This document shows, one piece after another, positions 16,347 to 24,515 of a stretch of DNA of 64,000 nucleotides. Source of the DNA: Myxococcales bacterium. GTDB lineage: Bacteria; Myxococcota_A; Polyangia; Polyangiales; Polyangiaceae. Both the position numbers and the translations under genes were made by a program. The stretch covers positions 248,001 to 312,000 of the forward strand of contig JADKKK010000003.1 of the NCBI GenBank assembly GCA_016720545.1. The letters are read 5' to 3'. How positions within the stretch are numbered: the stretch's first letter is position 1; each line of letters opens with the position of its first letter. A model generated the notes under the pieces. That model did no database searches. It was not told where the DNA came from and saw nothing but the letters and a program-made list of their open reading frames with translations.

Positions 16347-17546
16347 ATGACGCTCTTTTCGTCCGCAGTTTCCTGCGCACCGATCCTCGTTGACGCGCTC
16401 GACGAGGCCATGGCGCGCGCGCGCGCCGACCTCGGCGATCACACGCCGTCGCTCGCGATCGTGTTCGCCAGCGATGGCTATGCTTCGCTCGAGGCGGTCG
16501 CGGGGCGTGTCGCTGAGCACCTCCCGGGGGTGCCCTTCGTCGGCGGCACGTCGGGCGGGTGCGTGTTCGACACGACGCGCTTCGGCTACATGGGCGTGTG
16601 CGTGGCGCTCCTCGCCGGGGGCGACCTGCGCGTCGAGACGCGCGCCGTGCCGATCGTGAGCGGGGAGCTGCTCGAGGTCGCGACGGCCGCCGAAGAGCTG
16701 CGCCTCCTCGCCGACGCGCACGCAGAGGAGGGGCGCGGGGAGCTCACGTGCCTCGCCTTCGCGCCGAGCCGCGGCATCGTCGGCGACGCGCTCGTCGCGG
16801 CGCTCAAGAAGGGCGCGACCGCGCGCGCTCAGCTCGTCGGCGGCCTGCTGGCGCAAGAGGGGAGCATGTCGGGCGGTCGCGTCTGGTCCAGCGGGGGCGT
16901 GAGCGAGGCCCACGTGGTGCTCGCGGGCCTCTACACGGAGCGCCCGCTCGGCGTCGCGGTGCGGCACGGCTGGACGCCCATCGGCGACACCCACCGCGTG
17001 ACCCGCGCCGACGGGGCGCGCCTGCACGAGCTCGACGGGCGCCCGGCGCTCGACGTGTGGCTCGAAGAGGCGACCCGCCACGGGGGGGAGCCGCTTCCTG
17101 GTGAAGCCGGCTCGCTCGCTCTCCATCTCGCGGCTCGCTACGAGCTCGCGATCTTGGGCACCGAGGCGCACCTGGACGGCGAGCCGATCGTGCGCGGCTC
17201 GCGCGTGATCCACGACGACCGCACCGTCGAGCTGTTCGGGAGCGTGCCCGAGGGCGCCCAGGTGCGCTTCGTCACGGCCACCGAGGGGTCGCTGTTCGCC
17301 GCCGCGAAGTACGCGGCGGAGCACGCGCTCGGGAAGGTCGCCCGCGCGTCGGGTGCGCTGGCGCTCACCTGCGCGGGGCGCGCGTTCGTGCTCGGCGACC
17401 GGTACCGCCTCGAGCCCGAGCTCCTCGCCGCGACGCTCGGGGTCCCGGTGGGTGGCACCACCGTGACCGGCGAGATCGCGCTCGCGCGCCGCGCCGCGGA
17501 CGGCTTCTACAACTCGACGGCCGTCTTGCTCGTGTTCCCTCGCTAA
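16347..17546 (+). CDS. FIST-domain signal protein
   Basis: A 399-residue protein with FIST_N (about 20-215; PSLAIVFASDGYASLEAVAG, PFVGGTSGGCVF) and FIST_C (about 215-390; ending GVPVGGTTVTGEIA) domains. FIST domains are proposed sensory modules that bind small ligands such as amino acids and usually occur next to kinases or chemotaxis genes. Here it is free-standing and has no membrane segment. The long open frame reads back into the 74-bp repeats, but the ATG at 16347 follows GGGGGA and starts just before the first strand. It is convergent with the rluA-like gene. Confidence 0.85.
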   Translation: MTLFSSAVSCAPILVDALDEAMARARADLGDHTPSLAIVFASDGYASLEAVAGRVAEHLPGVPFVGGTSGGCVFDTTRFGYMGVCVALLAGGDLRVETRAVPIVSGELLEVATAAEELRLLADAHAEEGRGELTCLAFAPSRGIVGDALVAALKKGATARAQLVGGLLAQEGSMSGGRVWSSGGVSEAHVVLAGLYTERPLGVAVRHGWTPIGDTHRVTRADGARLHELDGRPALDVWLEEATRHGGEPLPGEAGSLALHLAARYELAILGTEAHLDGEPIVRGSRVIHDDRTVELFGSVPEGAQVRFVTATEGSLFAAAKYAAEHALGKVARASGALALTCAGRAFVLGDRYRLEPELLAATLGVPVGGTTVTGEIALARRAADGFYNSTAVLLVFPR

Positions 17547-17594
17547 ATCAGCGGTCATGAAAACGAGGGGGGCGAACGGGGAGAAGGCGCGCCG

Positions 17595-18525
17595 TCAGCC
17601 GCGAAGCAGCGCGCGGAGCTCGGCCGGCAGCTCGCTCGACACGTCGAACGAGAGCCCCACCGTCGCGGTCTCGAGCGACAGCCTCGACGCGTGCAGCGCG
17701 TGACGGGCAAGCCCCGGCACGGGCTCGCCGCCGTAGAGCACGTCGCCGACGAGCGGGTGCTCGATGGATGCAAAATGCACGCGAATTTGGTGCCGCAGCG
17801 CCTTCGACACGGTCACCCGCACGAGCGCATAGGGTCCGGCTCGCTCGACCACGACGTAGTCGGTCGACGCCGGGCGGGGCGCGTAGCGGATGACGTCGCG
17901 CGGATGAACACACGCGTAGACACGACGCTGGTCCTTGGGGTGGTTCGCGAGCGGGAAGGCGATGGTGCCTTCGTCCGGCAAGTGCTCGCCTCGACAGACC
18001 AGCAAGTACTCCTTCACGAGCGCCTCGCCGTCGAGCGCGGCCTTGAGCTCGTTGAACGCCTCGCGGGTCCGCGCGACGACGAGCAGGCCCGAGGTGTCGT
18101 TGTCGAGCCGGTGGAGCAGGCCCGGATCCCGCGGCGAGTAGCCCAGCGTCGCGGTCTCGGGGTAGCGAAACACGAGGGCGTTCGCGAGCGTGCCCGTCTC
18201 GCCCGCGCGGAGCGGCGCCGTGGGTTGTCCCGCGGGCTTGTCCACGACCACCACGTGGGCGGACTCGAAGCGCACGTCGAGCGGGGTGTCCTCGGGCACG
18301 GCGGGCGCGTCGGGGCTGGCGAGGTCGGCGAGCTCCATCGAGAGCCGGTCACCGGCGGCGACCACGCCGCCCTTCGGGACGTGCCGGCCGTTGACCCGCA
18401 CCGCGCCGTCGGCGATCGCGGACTTGACCCTCGCGCGTGATGCGCCGGGGATCAGCGCGACAAGCGCCTTGTCGAGGCGCGCGCCGCCGAGCCTCGTCTG
18501 GGACCGTGACTTCGTGGGTGGGCAC
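17595..18525 (-). pseudogene. RluA/RluD-family pseudouridine synthase, split by one extra base near the N-terminus
   Basis: Nearly the whole enzyme is in one frame: an S4 domain (RLDKALVALIPGASRARVKS, VRVNGRHVPKGG) and the catalytic domain with LLHRLDNDTSGLLVVAR, where Asp is the nucleophile, and LRHQIRVHFASIEHPLVGD. The natural N-terminus, VPTHEVTVPDEA from GTG 18525, is in a different frame. Removing one base near 18484-18495 joins them as DEAGGARLDKAL, and the span is 931 bases (3n+1). The extra base may be an error or a real lesion. If repaired it is a 309-residue rRNA or tRNA uridine isomerase; the exact RNA site is unknown. A frame-true start upstream at MICC... would give a non-conserved leader instead. 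Confidence 0.75.
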
Positions 18526-18700
18526 CGCGCACTCGTACCACGGTTTGCGAGCCACGCCGCTCCGGGAGGCGCTCGACGAGCGCGACGCGCGACGGCCGCG
18601 GCCGTCGCGCTCCTTCTCGAAGGCGAGGGGTGCCGGCGTTGGGCTCCGAAGAGCGACGCACAAACACAACAAATCATTCGCGATTTATCCTCCGCTGCTG

Positions 18701-19699
18701 CTAGGGCCCGGCGGAGACCCATGTGCGGAGCGCCCGATCGTCTTCCGGATGCAGGAACGGCGCGACCTCGTCGATGCTTCCCGCGCGCGAGGTGGGCGCG
18801 CCGAGCCCAAGGGCCGCCTGCTTCGCGATCGCGGCGAGGAGTGGGTGCGGCGACTGCACGAGCTCGAGGAGCTCCCGCACGAGCTCGGTAGCGCCAAGCT
18901 CCGCCGCCAAGACCGCGGCGAAGGCGCGCGGATCGGCCTCGGCGCGCGGCGCCCCCCGCAGCGCGGCCCGCAGGACCTCCACCGCGGGGCGCGTAGCGAC
19001 GCGGGCGGAAGCCCGCCGGTACCCCGCGCCGTGAAGCCCGAGCCGCCTGTGCGCCTCGGCGGTGTCGAGCCACGCTCGCGCGGCGCCCACGAGGCGCTCC
19101 CACTCCGGCTCGGTGACGTCGCCCGCGGTCGTACCCTCGAGGTCGAAAGCGAGCGGGGTGGACTGTTCGTCGGCGTAGGCGGTGTGGTAGGCCTCGAGCC
19201 TGTCGAGCGGGGCCGCGCCGGCGGTGCGCCCGTGGAAGGTCTCGCGACCGGTCTCGACGGTGACGAAGCTCGCGAGGGTGTCGGTGTTCCCTCCGTCGCG
19301 GGTGTGCGCCATGCGGACGCGGATGCTGCGCACCGACGACCACATGAGGGCCCGCAGGCCGTCGTGGGCCTCGACGAGGACGCCCCAGGGCACGATCGCG
19401 AACGACGCCTGATCGCCACCGTCGGGGCTCGTGCTCGCGGCGCGACGGAGGAGGAGCCCCGACAAGCCGCCTACGGTGAGCGCGGCGGCGAGACGCACGC
19501 CAACGCCCGAAGCGAGCGCGACGCCGAGGCCCGCCGCCGATCCGGCCAGGAGGAGCGGCCAGGCCCGACGCGAGCTGTAAGGCATCAGTGCGACATAGCG
19601 AAAATCGGGCGCCGGCGGCCTCCGCGCAGGCGCCGAGGGCCCCGCAGACTCGGCGGGAGCCTCGCTCGGAGGGCCGTCGTCTCCCGAAGCCGGTACCAT
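18701..19699 (-). CDS. Predicted membrane protein, unknown function
   Basis: A 332-residue protein I do not recognise. After a Pro/Ala/Ser-rich N-terminus come two adjacent hydrophobic helices at about residues 50-85 (PLLLAGSAAGLGVALASGVG and LAAALTVGGLSGLLL), then a soluble domain that may be PH-like (FAIVPWGVLVEAHDGLRALM, IRVRMAHTRDGG). The C-terminal 100 residues are helical and Leu/Ala-rich, possibly HEAT-like. The start at ATG 19699 gives a sensible domain order; ATG 19585 is an alternative. It is divergent from the zinc-ribbon kinase with about 100 bases between. Confidence 0.6.
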   Translation of the reverse strand: MVPASGDDGPPSEAPAESAGPSAPARRPPAPDFRYVALMPYSSRRAWPLLLAGSAAGLGVALASGVGVRLAAALTVGGLSGLLLRRAASTSPDGGDQASFAIVPWGVLVEAHDGLRALMWSSVRSIRVRMAHTRDGGNTDTLASFVTVETGRETFHGRTAGAAPLDRLEAYHTAYADEQSTPLAFDLEGTTAGDVTEPEWERLVGAARAWLDTAEAHRRLGLHGAGYRRASARVATRPAVEVLRAALRGAPRAEADPRAFAAVLAAELGATELVRELLELVQSPHPLLAAIAKQAALGLGAPTSRAGSIDEVAPFLHPEDDRALRTWVSAGP

Positions 19700-19798
19700 G
19701 ACGCAAATGTAGCGACGCGCGGAGCGGAGGCCAGGCGCGGGCGCAGAATTCGACGATTGCGCCGATACCCCACGCGCGAAGGCGCTAAAATTGCCGTA

Positions 19799-20956
19799 GT
19801 GAACTGCGCTCGCTGCCAGACGCCGCTCGCTCCGGGCACGGCGGTGTGCCCTCAGTGCCGCTCTTTGCAGCGGCGGCGCAGCGCGGGCGTCGGGCCGGGG
19901 ACGCGGATCGATCGAGGCTTCGGCACCTACGTGGTGGACGCCCGGCTCGGGGCCGGCGCGATGGGCGTCGTGTGGCGCGCGTGGCTCTTCTTCGCTCCGG
20001 ACGGTCCCCACGCGGGCAAACCACCGCAGCTCTTGGCGTTGAAGCAGCTCCGCCATCAGGGGAGCCTCCAGGCGCAGTTTCAGACCTTTTTTCTGCGCGA
20101 GGCGGAGGCCCTGCGGCGGCTCTCCCACCCCAACGTCGTGGCCTTCCACGAGCTCTTCGAGTGGGTCCCCTCGGCGGAGTCGGGGCCTCCCTCGAGCGGG
20201 GGGGCAACGCTGACGCTCGTGCTCGAGTACGTCGAGGGCTCGACGCTCGAGGACGTGATCGTTCGACACGTCGCGCGGGCGCGCCTCGCGGGCCCGGGCG
20301 CCCTCCCGGGCGTGCCATTCCGGCGCGCGTGGTACTACTTCGAGCAGCTCCTCGGCGCGCTCAGCGCGACCCACGCGCTCGACATCGTCCACCGCGACGT
20401 GAAGCCGGCGAACCTGCTCCTTCGCAACGACGGCATCGTGAAGCTGACCGATTTCGGCATCGCGCGGGTGACCGCGCCCACCCCGGAGGAGGCGAAGACC
20501 GCGCCCGGCACCGGCGCCTACATGTCGCCCGAGCAAGTGCTGGGGCAGCCCCTCGACGGCCGCAGCGATCTGTACTCCGCGGCGATCGTGCTGTTCGAGA
20601 CCCTCACGGGCGTGCTGCCCTTCCCCACCACCGATCGAACCGAATACGAGGTGCGACGCGACCAGGTCGAGGCGCCGCCGCCACCCCTGCGCGCCTACCT
20701 CCCGCAGGCGCCGCGCGTCCTCGACGACCTCTTCGCCCGCGCGCTGGCCAAGCAGGCAAGCGACCGCTTCCCCACCGCCGAGGCCATGGGCGAGGCCTTC
20801 CGTGGCGCGCTTGGGCTACCCGCCAGCTCGACCTGGGCAGCCCAACGCGAGATGTCCGCGCTCGCGCGGCCCGGCGGCTCGACCGTGAGGCTCGAGCAGG
20901 TGCGGGCCGCCCTCGTGCAGGGCTACCGCACGGCCATGCTCCAGCAGGCGCCCTAG
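19799..20956 (+). CDS. Ser/Thr protein kinase with N-terminal zinc ribbon
   Basis: A 385-residue Hanks-type kinase. A zinc ribbon (Cys3, Cys6, Cys17, Cys20) precedes the kinase domain: Gly loop GAGAMG 51-56, Lys82 in LALKQL, catalytic HRDVKPAN 198-205, DFG 218-220 and YMSPEQ in the activation segment. No membrane helix is seen, so it is cytoplasmic. The start is the GTG at 19799, chosen because the ribbon cysteines follow at once; the open frame extends far upstream without conserved sequence. Loop insertions around residues 62-76 and 123-138 are unusual. It is convergent with the HD/TPR protein. Substrates are unknown. Confidence 0.88.
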   Translation: MNCARCQTPLAPGTAVCPQCRSLQRRRSAGVGPGTRIDRGFGTYVVDARLGAGAMGVVWRAWLFFAPDGPHAGKPPQLLALKQLRHQGSLQAQFQTFFLREAEALRRLSHPNVVAFHELFEWVPSAESGPPSSGGATLTLVLEYVEGSTLEDVIVRHVARARLAGPGALPGVPFRRAWYYFEQLLGALSATHALDIVHRDVKPANLLLRNDGIVKLTDFGIARVTAPTPEEAKTAPGTGAYMSPEQVLGQPLDGRSDLYSAAIVLFETLTGVLPFPTTDRTEYEVRRDQVEAPPPPLRAYLPQAPRVLDDLFARALAKQASDRFPTAEAMGEAFRGALGLPASSTWAAQREMSALARPGGSTVRLEQVRAALVQGYRTAMLQQAP

Positions 20957-20991
20957 AGCGCCTTCGATTTGCGGACGTGTGCCGGCGAAGG

Positions 20992-21015
20992 GCGTCGGTC
21001 GCGAGCTACCGACGC
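20992..21015. terminator. Possible bidirectional terminator hairpin
   Basis: GCGTCGGT (20992-20999) and ACCGACGC (21008-21015) form a perfect 8-bp stem with an 8-base loop, in the 49-base gap between the convergent kinase and HD/TPR genes. No T-run follows on either strand, so it is a weak terminator candidate. Confidence 0.3.
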
Positions 21016-24000
21016 GCGCGGAGGACGCGCACCTCGATGGAGGCGCCGCGGTGGTCGGGGTTCAGCGCGAGGACGTCCTCGAACGCCGCGAGGGCGTCCA
21101 TCTGCCGGCCGAGCGCCTTCAGGAGCTTGCCTCGGTAGAAGTGCGCGGTCTCACACACGGGGTCGTCGGCGATGATGAGATCGAACTCGCCCACGAACTC
21201 GAGCGCCTCGTTCGGCCGGCTCTGCGAGCGCACCCAGGTGAGCAGCGCGCGGTACTCCGCTTGAGACGGATCCCCCTCGACGGCCTTCTCGGCGAGCACC
21301 TCCGCCGACGGGATGTCGCCGCGCTTCAACGCGGCCTCCGCGAGGCGGAAGTCGGTGACGGCACCGAGCGCGCGCTCCGCGTCGGCGACGCCCTCTTCCT
21401 CGATCTCGACCTCGCCGAGGTCGACCGGGGCGGACTGCTCGGGCCGCGAGGCGAAGGCCGTCGGGCTCGCGGCGACCTGAGGCCGCGGCGCGGGCCGGGG
21501 AGGCGCGAAGACGGGGCGAGCCGCGATCGCGGTCTTCTCGTCGTCGTCGTCGTCGGGTGGCGGCTCCGCGTGCCGGAGGTTCTCACGCGACGGCGGCGGT
21601 GGCGGCGGTGGCGGCGGTGCCGGTGCCTCGGCGGCCGCTGGGCGGATGGGGCGGATCATCGGGCGGCGCCCGCCGGCCGGCAGAGGCGCTCGCACGGCGG
21701 GCTGCGCAGGCTGCGCAGACTGGACAGACTGGACAGACTGGACAGGGGCCGCAGGCGGCGGCGGTGGCGCGGGCGGCGCGGGCTGCACACGCGGGGCGAC
21801 GGGAGGCGCGGCATGGACCGGAGGCGCGACCGGCGCGGCGACCGGTGCCGGCGCAGCGTTCGCGGCGCGGGCGGCCATCGGGCCCTTCTTCTGACCCTTG
21901 AACGCGAACTGGCGCGTCACCGCGAAGGTGTAGACAAGAGAGTTGACCACTTCCTCGTCGGTCACCCCTCGATCGATGAGCTCCGCGTACGTGAGGCTCT
22001 CCGTGCGCAGCAGGGCCATGACGGCCTCCTCTTCGCCCGTGAGCACCAGCGACTCGAACGCGCACTCCTCGAAGAAGACGAGCGGGTGCTTCGAGATACG
22101 GAGCAGCGTGGCGCGGATGCGGTCGCGATCGCGCCACTGGCGAGTGGCGGTGAGGATCGCGTTGAGCGCGCCCTGCAGCTCGATGTTCGCAGCGCCCCAG
22201 TCGGCGAGCGAGTTGACGTTGTAGAAGTACGAGTACGTCGACTCGACGGGCAGGTTCGTGAGGGTCGCGAGGTTCTCGAGCAGCTGCAGCTCGAGGCCGA
22301 GACCCACCACCGACTCGGGCATGCCGACGTTCGCGACGAGGTGCTGCCCGAAGAGGAGCCCAGCCTGCTTCGCCTCGGCCGACAGCGCGTCGAGGCCGGC
22401 GCCGTCGAGCTGCTCGAGCCGCGCGAGCGCCTCGCCCAGCTTGATCCCCCCGTAGGCCAGCCGCACCTTCGCGGGTACGCCAGCGACGAAATAGACCGCG
22501 TGCTCGAACTCGCCCTCCATGAACACCACGGTGCCCGTGAGCGCGTGGTCGAGCATGTACACGAGCACGTGGACCAGCGGGGTCGTCGACAGCACGCCCT
22601 CGGCCGTGGGGGTGACTCCCTCGGGGCGCATGCGAGCCGCGGGCGCAGGGCGCGGCGGGCGCGCGGCGGGCGCGGCGGGCGCCCGCGCGAAGTCCTGCCC
22701 TACGCGCGACGGCGTAGTGCCGATCGAGGGGCTCGAGCGCTTCAAGTCGCCGCTGCTCGGGCGCATGTTGGCGCTCGAGGTCTTCATGTTGGCGCTCGAG
22801 GCCTTCTGGCTGCTCGGGCTCGACCAGCCGGAGTAGTCCGGTGGAGCGACGGGCGGAGGCGCCGGCGAGACGTCGACGCCGAGCGCGATCGGCGGCCGGT
22901 TGGCGCGCGGATCGGGGAGCGCACTCCGCGCCTCCGCGGGCGGCGGCTCCGGCGCGGGCGCCTGCTGCGGCGGTGTCCAGGCCGCGACCGGGGGTGGCGC
23001 TGGCGGCGGCGGCGGCTCTGGCGGGGGATCCGAGCCGCCTCCTGCGTTGGCCTCTTCCTGGGGGAAGCCCTCGAGGCCCTTCTTCCACCCGTCGATGCTC
23101 ACCACGCGGTTGATTTGCCGAGGCGGCTCGCGGGGGTTCGGCTTGCCGAGGTCGATCTCGGCGCCGTTCGCGATCACGCCGCCGCGCGCGTCCATGACGA
23201 TCTTGAGCTTCGGCTTGTCGAGCGAGCCCGCGGCGCCACGCGTGACCTCGGCCACTTCGCCTGTCGAGAGCTGCACCACCGTGCCGATGGGGATGAGCCC
23301 GAGCGCGGCGACCGCCATTCGCAGCACGGTCTTGTCGGACGGATCGGTGAGCTCGGCGTCGAGGCTGGCTACCGCGAAGTCGGTGGTGGGCGGCGGGAGG
23401 CCGGGCTCCGGCGTGAGGAGGTCGTTGTAGCGCCGCGCGATGCGCATGATGCGCGCGTGCACCGTCGGCTGGCGCTGCCCGCGGTAGAGCGGCCCAAGCC
23501 ACTGCTGCCTGCGCATCCACTGGGCCTCGTAGGCGACGACGGTGCGCGTGATGGTGGGCTCGTTGACGCGACCGAGGGCCGTAAGGACCGCCGCGGTGCC
23601 GGCGGCGAGGCGGTCTTCCTGGTCCTCCGACAGGGTGGTGGTCGTCATCATCGCGGCGAACTCGCCGGCGTTGGCCTTGCTGAGGGCGAACGCGCGCGGC
23701 CTCGCGACGTCATGCATCATGGCGGCCATCGCCACCTGGGCGAGCACCACGCGATCGGACGTGACCTCACGCGCGATCGCCACGGCGAGGATCGCCGAGT
23801 TGACCGCGCGGCCCGCTTCGTCGTGGTTCGCGTTACGCACCTCGGTGACCCCCAGGAACGCCGGCGTGGTGCCGTCGGAGAGGTCGACGAGGCTCTGCGC
23901 GACGCGTTTGATGCGCCGCGGGAGCATGTAGTGACTGGACTCCAAGTCCTCGAAAAACCTACGCAAAACGACGACAGCCGACGCATAGGTGCGGCGAATT

Positions 24001-24515
24001 CGCTGCTCTTGATCGAGCTTCTCGACGTCGATGCCGCGCATGCGCGCCGCGTCAGCCACCTGGCGCAAGCGGATCTTCGCCGTGGGCGAGCGGAAGTTGC
24101 CTCGCTCGCTGCGCATGCACCGCGAGATCTCCTCGGCGAAGGCGAGCATCTCTTCGCGCGAGATGTCGCGCTGCATGATGAGCTCGGAGCCGCCGAGCCA
24201 CTCGAAGATCTCGCCGAGCTCCGTGGCGAGCTGGTAGGTCCCGCGCGAGCCTTTCAGGAGCTGCCCGCCGACGAACGCGGCGCGGTGCGCGAAGAGGATG
24301 TTGAGGTTGGTCCCCGATCGCAGGCAGTAGTCGGCGACGATGTTGACGGTCTGATCGAGCTGCTGGAGGAACGCCTGGTTCGTCAGGTTGTGCACCTGCG
24401 CCAGCTTCGCGAGCTTGTAGACCGCCATGAGGGCGTTCGAGCCCTGGTCGCGCGCGTGCTCACGACGGACGAGCTCGCCCGCGTCGTTCGTCACGATATC
24501 GAGCCGCATCGTCAT
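21006..24515 (-). CDS. HD-GYP-like / DUF4388 (PATAN) / TPR signalling protein
   Basis: A 1169-residue multi-domain protein. Residues about 20-440 resemble an HD-GYP region: NHDEAGRAVNSAI (His231), the HD pair at 268-269 in AAMMHDVARP, IMRIARRYNDLLTPEPG, and a C-terminal strand pair (VVQLSTGEVAEV). The GYP signature is absent, so it may be inactive. After a Pro-rich linker comes a DUF4388/PATAN-like domain (about 650-860; LTGTVVFMEGEFEHAVYFVA, LGEALARLEQLDGAGL). Another Pro/Ala linker leads to TPR-like helices (about 1060-1165). The ATG overlaps the TGA of the HEAT-repeat kinase, making a two-gene unit, so it is a likely kinase target. Confidence 0.7.
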   Translation of the reverse strand: MTMRLDIVTNDAGELVRREHARDQGSNALMAVYKLAKLAQVHNLTNQAFLQQLDQTVNIVADYCLRSGTNLNILFAHRAAFVGGQLLKGSRGTYQLATELGEIFEWLGGSELIMQRDISREEMLAFAEEISRCMRSERGNFRSPTAKIRLRQVADAARMRGIDVEKLDQEQRIRRTYASAVVVLRRFFEDLESSHYMLPRRIKRVAQSLVDLSDGTTPAFLGVTEVRNANHDEAGRAVNSAILAVAIAREVTSDRVVLAQVAMAAMMHDVARPRAFALSKANAGEFAAMMTTTTLSEDQEDRLAAGTAAVLTALGRVNEPTITRTVVAYEAQWMRRQQWLGPLYRGQRQPTVHARIMRIARRYNDLLTPEPGLPPPTTDFAVASLDAELTDPSDKTVLRMAVAALGLIPIGTVVQLSTGEVAEVTRGAAGSLDKPKLKIVMDARGGVIANGAEIDLGKPNPREPPRQINRVVSIDGWKKGLEGFPQEEANAGGGSDPPPEPPPPPAPPPVAAWTPPQQAPAPEPPPAEARSALPDPRANRPPIALGVDVSPAPPPVAPPDYSGWSSPSSQKASSANMKTSSANMRPSSGDLKRSSPSIGTTPSRVGQDFARAPAAPAARPPRPAPAARMRPEGVTPTAEGVLSTTPLVHVLVYMLDHALTGTVVFMEGEFEHAVYFVAGVPAKVRLAYGGIKLGEALARLEQLDGAGLDALSAEAKQAGLLFGQHLVANVGMPESVVGLGLELQLLENLATLTNLPVESTYSYFYNVNSLADWGAANIELQGALNAILTATRQWRDRDRIRATLLRISKHPLVFFEECAFESLVLTGEEEAVMALLRTESLTYAELIDRGVTDEEVVNSLVYTFAVTRQFAFKGQKKGPMAARAANAAPAPVAAPVAPPVHAAPPVAPRVQPAPPAPPPPPAAPVQSVQSVQSAQPAQPAVRAPLPAGGRRPMIRPIRPAAAEAPAPPPPPPPPPSRENLRHAEPPPDDDDDEKTAIAARPVFAPPRPAPRPQVAASPTAFASRPEQSAPVDLGEVEIEEEGVADAERALGAVTDFRLAEAALKRGDIPSAEVLAEKAVEGDPSQAEYRALLTWVRSQSRPNEALEFVGEFDLIIADDPVCETAHFYRGKLLKALGRQMDALAAFEDVLALNPDHRGASIEVRVLRARR

